Shown here in pieces: positions 59,199 through 64,000 of a stretch of DNA of 64,000 bases. The stretch is from Stanieria sp. NIES-3757 (GTDB taxonomy: Bacteria; Cyanobacteriota; Cyanobacteriia; Cyanobacteriales; Xenococcaceae). The notes under the pieces were generated by a model, which saw only the letters and a program-made list of their open reading frames with translations, searched no databases and was not told the origin of the DNA. How positions within the stretch are numbered: the stretch's first letter is position 1; the number at the start of each line of letters is the position of its first letter. The translations under genes and the position numbers were made by a program. The DNA lies in NCBI GenBank assembly GCA_002355455.1, contig AP017375.1, positions 4,207,640 through 4,271,639 of the forward strand, given 5' to 3'.

Positions 59199-61622
59199 TT
59201 AAGGGTTATTAGGCAGTGTAAACCCCTGCTGTTGAAGCATTTCACGCGCTTCTTGTCCTGGTCTGTAATTGTAACCAAAGCCAGCCTGTTCATCAACCAC
59301 TTGGGGAGTGAGTAAAACAATTACTTCTGCCCGTTCATTAGTTTTGTCTGTACTTCTAAACAAAGAACCAAGCAAAGGGATATCTCCTAAGATAGGGACT
59401 TTAGAAACAGTAGTTCGTTCCTGGTCTTGAATGATACCCGATAAAATTAAGGTTTGACCATCTCTGAGACGAATTAATCCCGAACTGACTTCCCGTTTAC
59501 TTAATAAGTTCAGTACATTAGTCGCACCACCACCGCTATCAAATTCCTGAGTTTGCCCAACAGAAGTGACGCTAGGACTAACCGAAAGACCAATAAAGCC
59601 ATTGTCATCAATTCTTTCCACATTAACAGTAAGAACTAAACCAGCTTCAGCTATTACTGGCGTAATAGTTCTTGTCCCACTCTCGGCATCTATTTCTGTT
59701 TCGACACTTTCAACCACATTTTGAGCGAGTTTAACGGTTGCTTGCTGTCCCTCTTGTACCATCAAGGTAGGATCGGTAAGTACCTTAGCATTACCACTGG
59801 TAATTTGGGCTTCTAAGGAAGCTAGGAATTGTTTGGGAAATTGGAACAGGCTAGGAAGAGTATATTCAATTTCGTCGTCGTTAACATCTGACACACCTGG
59901 TCGAAATGGATTGCTTCGTGAACCAAAATTAGGACGAGCATAAGGAGCCAGATTTCCACCTAAAAAATCAGAAGAACCGCGAGTAACATTGCCGAACATA
60001 GCATTATTTACTATGTCAAAGAAAGGACTTAATTCCGCTCCTGGTACTTCCAACGGTATAATAGTAGGAAAGAATTGACTGGTGGTAACCTGCGCAGTAT
60101 TTGGTGGTTTAGTATTGCCAAAATTCATAATAGCTGACCCTTGATCCTGCACGAAAAAGGTGTCATTAATCCCAAAAGAAAAACTGCTATTAAATAAATC
60201 TTCGTTCAGTAAATTAACATCAATTACTTTGACATTAACTGCTACCTGACGACGACGAGCATCCAATTGAGTTAAAAAAGCTGTAGCAGTTTCTACTTTA
60301 CGAGGTTCACCAACTAAAGTAATTGAGTTAAGACGGTCATCAGTAGCAAGTTGTAAACCTTTAAGTAATTGAGGAGAAGTATTATCAACTTGTACTTCTC
60401 CACCTCCACTTGCACCTTGTAGACTTTGTAACTGGGCTGGTTTTTCTTTTCTTTGAACGACTCTGCCTGTATCTTGGTCGATTACTTCTTCTACTTCTGT
60501 AGTTAATCTTTGTCCTTCTGCTCCTTGGCTCGCTAAAAATAAAGCTGCATTTTCAGCACGAACTTGATTTAATCTGATTGTACGACTTACAAGATTTCTT
60601 GCTTGGGCTGGCAATTTTTCACCGACGTAAATAATATTGCCTTGACGATTGGCATTTAAACCAGAAATTAAGAGGACAGAATTAAATACTTCTTGGACTG
60701 GTTGATTTTCTAAATCTAGAGAAACAGTTTGTTCTTTTACTTCTGCTCCTGGTTGTCCAGCAGCTTGGGCTTGTGTACCTTGAGCAAAGACTACATTTAA
60801 ACCAGCCGAACGAGCCAGCAAAGACAATACTTCCCTGACAGGTGCATCTCGTAAAACTAAACGAGGAACTACAGCCGATGAACCTAAATCAATCAGATCG
60901 GGATTAGTATTGAGATTAGAGACAGCCATATCTCCGACGGGAGGAGCAACTGCTCTTGGTAGATAAGCTGGTTCTGATGGTGGAGTTATCTCATTTTGTT
61001 CGTTATTATTTTTACCCTCACCAATGATAATTTCTGGATTAGGAACTAAAATATTAGGATTAGAACCAGAAGTATTAGGTGGAGGAGTATAAGTTTTTTC
61101 TTCTACATTGGTAGGCAGTTGTGCAGTGATAAATTCTTTAGCAGAATTAAATTTTTCTGTGACAAGTTGAGAAATAAAATTTAATTTACTTTCTGATTTA
61201 TTTCCTTGGGCTTCTGCTAATAGGCTCAGAATGATTTCTTGTCCTTGTTCTTGTAATAGTTGTTCGACAGGAAAATCTGGCTCTGTTGCTATAGAAATTT
61301 GGGTATGTTCCCCATCTATTTGTTTAATTTCTAGTGATGCTATTCCAGGAAAAGGATTTTTTTTACTAAAACTTTTACCTTGAGGCAAGTTTAAATCAGT
61401 ATTGAGGAGATTTGCTTCTAATTTATTTTTTTGATTAACAGTAAAAAAAGATAAGTTTTTGGTTAGTTTGCCATCAGTATGCAGTCTTAATTCAATGCCA
61501 TGCTCAAGAGAATTTAATTCTACTTTAGCAATCTGATTATTAGCAGCTTGTGATGATTGGGCTGCCAAAATAGCTAAAGCTGTACCAGTTAAAAATAGAA
61601 TTTGATTGTAATAGTTCTTCAC
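59199..61622 (-). CDS. pilQ: Type IV pilus secretin PilQ with AMIN domain
   Basis: Outer-membrane gated channel through which type IV pili pass. It is an 807-residue precursor. A signal peptide (LTGTALAILAAQSSQA) ends near 26. An AMIN domain (about 33-130) anchors it to peptidoglycan. A proline-rich linker (about 175-235) follows, then an STN-like domain (VSLDLENQPVQEVFNSVLLI), N1-type domains with ATDDRLNSITLVGEPRKVET, and the secretin core ending in VPILGDIPLLGSLFRSTD and AEVIVLLTPQVVDE. Last gene of the pilMNOQ order, 144 bp after pilO. No pilP is present, as in other cyanobacteria. Pili serve motility and DNA uptake. Confidence 0.95.
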   Translation of the reverse strand: MKNYYNQILFLTGTALAILAAQSSQAANNQIAKVELNSLEHGIELRLHTDGKLTKNLSFFTVNQKNKLEANLLNTDLNLPQGKSFSKKNPFPGIASLEIKQIDGEHTQISIATEPDFPVEQLLQEQGQEIILSLLAEAQGNKSESKLNFISQLVTEKFNSAKEFITAQLPTNVEEKTYTPPPNTSGSNPNILVPNPEIIIGEGKNNNEQNEITPPSEPAYLPRAVAPPVGDMAVSNLNTNPDLIDLGSSAVVPRLVLRDAPVREVLSLLARSAGLNVVFAQGTQAQAAGQPGAEVKEQTVSLDLENQPVQEVFNSVLLISGLNANRQGNIIYVGEKLPAQARNLVSRTIRLNQVRAENAALFLASQGAEGQRLTTEVEEVIDQDTGRVVQRKEKPAQLQSLQGASGGGEVQVDNTSPQLLKGLQLATDDRLNSITLVGEPRKVETATAFLTQLDARRRQVAVNVKVIDVNLLNEDLFNSSFSFGINDTFFVQDQGSAIMNFGNTKPPNTAQVTTSQFFPTIIPLEVPGAELSPFFDIVNNAMFGNVTRGSSDFLGGNLAPYARPNFGSRSNPFRPGVSDVNDDEIEYTLPSLFQFPKQFLASLEAQITSGNAKVLTDPTLMVQEGQQATVKLAQNVVESVETEIDAESGTRTITPVIAEAGLVLTVNVERIDDNGFIGLSVSPSVTSVGQTQEFDSGGGATNVLNLLSKREVSSGLIRLRDGQTLILSGIIQDQERTTVSKVPILGDIPLLGSLFRSTDKTNERAEVIVLLTPQVVDEQAGFGYNYRPGQEAREMLQQQGFTLPNNP

Positions 61623-61766
61623 AGTTTACTCCTCACCCAATTTTGCTATTTGACATTGTATTTATAAAAACTATGTCGATTTTTAATCCAAGAGAATACA
61701 AAGTTAGCAGAAAAAATATTTACATTGTTTATTTAGAGAAACAATTAAGTTGCTAACTTCTAAATT

Positions 61767-62534
61767 TTATTGATTTGCTTCTTCAGTTTTTTCTGCTTCA
61801 GCTTGACCTTCTGCTGGTGGTGGTTGAATGCTTGCTAATTCTTCTGGGCTTAAAGGTAAAATTGCATCAAGTTTAATTTCAGTTGATAGAATTGGCTGTT
61901 GTTTCTGAACTGATTCTGATTTATTTAGGGCAACAAATACACCAGGAGCTTCTTTAATTTTGGAACTATAACTTTGCACGACTAATAAAGGTTGTAATCG
62001 TTCTAAATCTCTGAGAATTGATTTGGTTTGGTTATAAGTTCCTTCTAAGCTTAAAGCAATACCTTGACGTTTTAATTTACCATTTACTTCATTACCTAAA
62101 GAACCATCTTGAATTGGAACAGGATCTCCTTCGGGTTGATAATTAAGTAATTTACCTTGATTAGCATCAATAAAACTATTAATATCTAACAACAAAGTAT
62201 CCAAATCTTTTTGATTAGTAAATAGAGAAGTGACTTGCAATTTTACTGCTTGTTTACTTGCTAAATCTGCTTGAAGTTGGGCAATTTGCTGTTGAACATC
62301 TCCACTTTTAATTTGATCTAATTGACCTTGTTTTTCTTGGTGCTGGGTTTTAACCTGTTCGTAGCTTTCTTTAAAAGGTGCAATTTTATTCATATAAATA
62401 TAACCAGCCCCAACAATACCTAATACTGCTAAAGCAAGACCACTAACTACTGGAGTAAAAGTAATTCCAAAAGCTGTCGGATAATCTTCTTTTCCTTTGC
62501 CTTCTTCTAAGAGAAAATCATCGGTAAATGTCAT
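61767..62534 (-). CDS. pilO: Type IV pilus alignment protein PilO
   Basis: A 255-residue inner-membrane protein. A short cytoplasmic start (TFTDDFLLEEGKGKEDYPTA) leads to one membrane helix (VVSGLALAVLGIVGAGYIYM). A periplasmic coiled coil (QVKTQHQEKQGQLDQIKSGD) follows, then a ferredoxin-like PilO core with ALSLEGTYNQTKSILRDLER. The C-terminal tail is rich in Glu, Ala and Pro. It dimerises with PilN to form the periplasmic alignment complex between PilM and PilQ. ATG 62532-62534 overlaps the pilN stop codon (ATGA), so translation is coupled. Confidence 0.92.
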   Translation of the reverse strand: MTFTDDFLLEEGKGKEDYPTAFGITFTPVVSGLALAVLGIVGAGYIYMNKIAPFKESYEQVKTQHQEKQGQLDQIKSGDVQQQIAQLQADLASKQAVKLQVTSLFTNQKDLDTLLLDINSFIDANQGKLLNYQPEGDPVPIQDGSLGNEVNGKLKRQGIALSLEGTYNQTKSILRDLERLQPLLVVQSYSSKIKEAPGVFVALNKSESVQKQQPILSTEIKLDAILPLSPEELASIQPPPAEGQAEAEKTEEANQ

Positions 62535-63280
62535 TTTAAAATAGCTCCTTTATTCTCAAGAGTTTTTAGACGAGTTACTAAACCAACAGCACCTTTATTA
62601 TTAAACTCGCGAATCATTTGCGAAGCTGGTGTATTGCTTAATTGCGTAGTAATTGAATATTTAACTCCTTGAGGAAATTGAACGAGTAAGTCTTCAGGAA
62701 TTTCTTCTTTATTTTCAATAGCGACCTCTAAATCAGCTAAATTAGCTCCTGTAAGCTTGATATTTTGACTGTTAAAAAAAGGAGAGCGTTGTAGAAACAA
62801 AACGAAATCGTTAACGTCGTTATAAGAACGAGCAATGCCACTAACAACTAATTGAGTGTTATCAATTGAACCACTTTGTTGGATTGTATCAACTTGTACC
62901 CCTGGAGGAATGCGATCGCTTATTTCTTGTAAAATTGCTGACCAAGGTCTAATTTTTTCAAAGACACTAATTAGAGCTTTGGTTTCTTGTTCTACACCAG
63001 TAATTTGTTGTTTGATTTGATCTAGTTGTTGATTTTGATTTTGAAGGCTAGCGATTTCTCCATCAATACCTTGAATTTGTTGTTCTAAAGCTGCTTTTTC
63101 GCTCTCTAAAGATTTAAGATAACCAAAAGCTGCACCAGGAAAAGCCACAAGAGCGATCGCGCCAAAAACTAGAGGCAGTTGTTTGGCAATGGGCTGTTTA
63201 GCTTTTTGCGACTTAACTTCACCTTCCGAAGTTTTATTTAAACCTCGGTCTTTCAGAAAATTAACATCTAAACTATACAT
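62531..63280 (-). CDS. pilN: Type IV pilus alignment protein PilN
   Basis: A 249-residue inner-membrane protein. The cytoplasmic N-terminus MYSLDVNFLKDRG contains the short DVNFLKDR segment that binds PilM (INLLPxR in other species). One membrane helix (LPLVFGAIALVAFPGAAFGY), a coiled coil (AALEQQIQGIDGEIASLQNQ) and a periplasmic PilN fold (GVQVDTIQQSGSIDNTQLVV) follow. The 4-bp overlap with pilO and the 74-bp gap to pilM support one operon. Confidence 0.93.
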   Translation of the reverse strand: MYSLDVNFLKDRGLNKTSEGEVKSQKAKQPIAKQLPLVFGAIALVAFPGAAFGYLKSLESEKAALEQQIQGIDGEIASLQNQNQQLDQIKQQITGVEQETKALISVFEKIRPWSAILQEISDRIPPGVQVDTIQQSGSIDNTQLVVSGIARSYNDVNDFVLFLQRSPFFNSQNIKLTGANLADLEVAIENKEEIPEDLLVQFPQGVKYSITTQLSNTPASQMIREFNNKGAVGLVTRLKTLENKGAILK

Positions 63281-63354
63281 AAATGATTCGACAAAATTAA
63301 ATTAATTGATGAATAGAGACAAGAGATAATAGTGAGTTGGTCACTGGTCACTGA

Positions 63355-64000
63355 TTACGCTTCCCGCATACCCAAACCCAAAACCACCCCTAAACCAGGA
63401 CGTTTAATTAATGGAATTTCCTGATTGACTTCTAAAGCTAAAGCTGCAATTGGATCGATTTGCATAGTGGGTAAATTTAATCGTTGGGTAAAAAACTCAT
63501 CAATTTCACCAATTCCCGCACCCGGCCCGGCTAAAAGAATTTGAGCCACTTCTAATTCTTCGCTTTGATTTAAATAAAAATTGATCGAACGACCAATTTC
63601 ATCAATTAATTCGCCTAAAACTTTAAGTAAAGCTGCCATTCCTGGATTCATTTGTAATATTCCTGTATCACCTCCTGTATCCATTGGCGTAGTGATCAAA
63701 CTCATATCTTGTAAGACATCCATATCTCGGGTCACTGGCAAACCCATTGCTTGAGAAAGCGCACTTCGCATCTGGTACATTCCAAGGGGTACAGTTCGAG
63801 AAAATTGTGGTACTCCTTCAACAATAATTGCGATTTCTGTACTATCAAATTCAATATCTACCAAGACAACTGCTTCTTTAGAACCAAATTGACGTAGTTG
63901 TTCACGAATCGTTCTAATTAAAGCAAAACTATTAATCTCTAAAATGTCTATTTGTAGATCTGCTTGCTGGAAAATATCAAGATAAAGATCGGTAATTTCT
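63355..64000 (-). CDS. pilM: Type IV pilus ATPase-like PilM, N-terminus outside the window
   Basis: Actin-like cytoplasmic protein that binds PilN and links the pilus base. Only the C-terminal 214 residues lie in the window; the frame stays open to the right edge (EITDLYLDIFQQADLQIDIL at the edge, then INSFALIRTIREQLRQFGSK). Seen are VLVDIEFDSTEIAIIVEGVP (phosphate-2/actin-like strand), QMRSALSQAMGLPVTRDMDV, ILLAGPGAGIGEIDEFFTQR (adenosine loop) and the C-terminal LIKRPGLGVVLGLGMREA. The apparent start at 63864 is internal. First gene seen of the pilMNOQ operon. Confidence 0.92.
   Translation of the reverse strand, partial: EITDLYLDIFQQADLQIDILEINSFALIRTIREQLRQFGSKEAVVLVDIEFDSTEIAIIVEGVPQFSRTVPLGMYQMRSALSQAMGLPVTRDMDVLQDMSLITTPMDTGGDTGILQMNPGMAALLKVLGELIDEIGRSINFYLNQSEELEVAQILLAGPGAGIGEIDEFFTQRLNLPTMQIDPIAALALEVNQEIPLIKRPGLGVVLGLGMREA

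Overview
The window is chromosomal DNA from a cyanobacterium. The octamer GCGATCGC (HIP1) recurs throughout, base composition is AT-rich, and the gene set is cyanobacterial: a SigC-type group 2 sigma factor, the tocopherol pair (homogentisate phytyltransferase and tocopherol cyclase), an SLH/OprB-type porin, a PilMNO-PilQ pilus cluster without PilP, KGK-domain proteins, Uma2 nucleases and a small photosystem-II-like membrane peptide. A genus cannot be fixed from the sequence alone. No rRNA, tRNA, CRISPR array, prophage or intact transposase was seen.

Layout. 1-4.8 kb: a nested-hairpin element, a hybrid PAS histidine kinase, two small coiled-coil proteins around a decayed CheB/CheR-PAS fragment, and a ferritin-like protein. 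4.8-12.2 kb: a ClC transporter fused to CBS and two universal-stress domains, a large dynamin-like GTPase, three tandem KGK-domain paralogues, an HNH nuclease and a Uma2 nuclease. 12.2-20 kb: a LivH-type permease, a TPR protein, a GlpQ-type phosphodiesterase with a repeat-derived insertion, TerB, a small PSII-like peptide, a secreted curlin-like repeat protein, an MFS symporter and a phosphoribosyltransferase. 20-26 kb: DUF72, a GpgS-like glycosyltransferase, a CobA-HemD fusion, a site-2 protease and a 2TM protein. 26.5-31.7 kb: a glycan locus with a GT4-GT2 fusion and a WcbI-SGNH fusion. 31.8-45.7 kb: a WGxxGxxG protein, a giant membrane protein with seven helical repeats, tocopherol synthesis, SigC, an orphan solute-binding protein, an FMN reductase, DUF1499, a porin and biotin ligase. 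45.7-52.4 kb: a GxxExxY gene between inverted repeats, an AddA/RecB-like helicase-nuclease, a pentapeptide protein, a small membrane protein and a DUF2281/MazF toxin-antitoxin pair. 52.7-64 kb: a GH116 glucosidase, an unusual dTMP kinase, a pyridine-nucleotide oxidoreductase homologue lacking its catalytic residues, CobD, HU, and pilQ-pilO-pilN-pilM (pilM runs off the window).

How the genes relate. Clear functional units are tocopherol synthesis (36904-37806 feeding 35695-36819), the pilus alignment/secretin operon, tetrapyrrole/cobalamin functions (CobA-HemD and CobD, not adjacent), the extracellular-glycan trio at 26.6-31.7 kb, and the MazF module. The dynamin-KGK cluster is the best candidate for an uncharacterised multi-gene system. 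The GxxExxY gene bracketed by TCTGTGTTCATC-type repeats, with solo copies of the same repeat near 16.3 and 24.3 kb, is the best candidate for an undescribed mobile or repeat-maintaining unit. Several palindromic repeats are dispersed through the window, and two coding sequences (glpQ and cobD) appear to have absorbed repeat sequence in frame.
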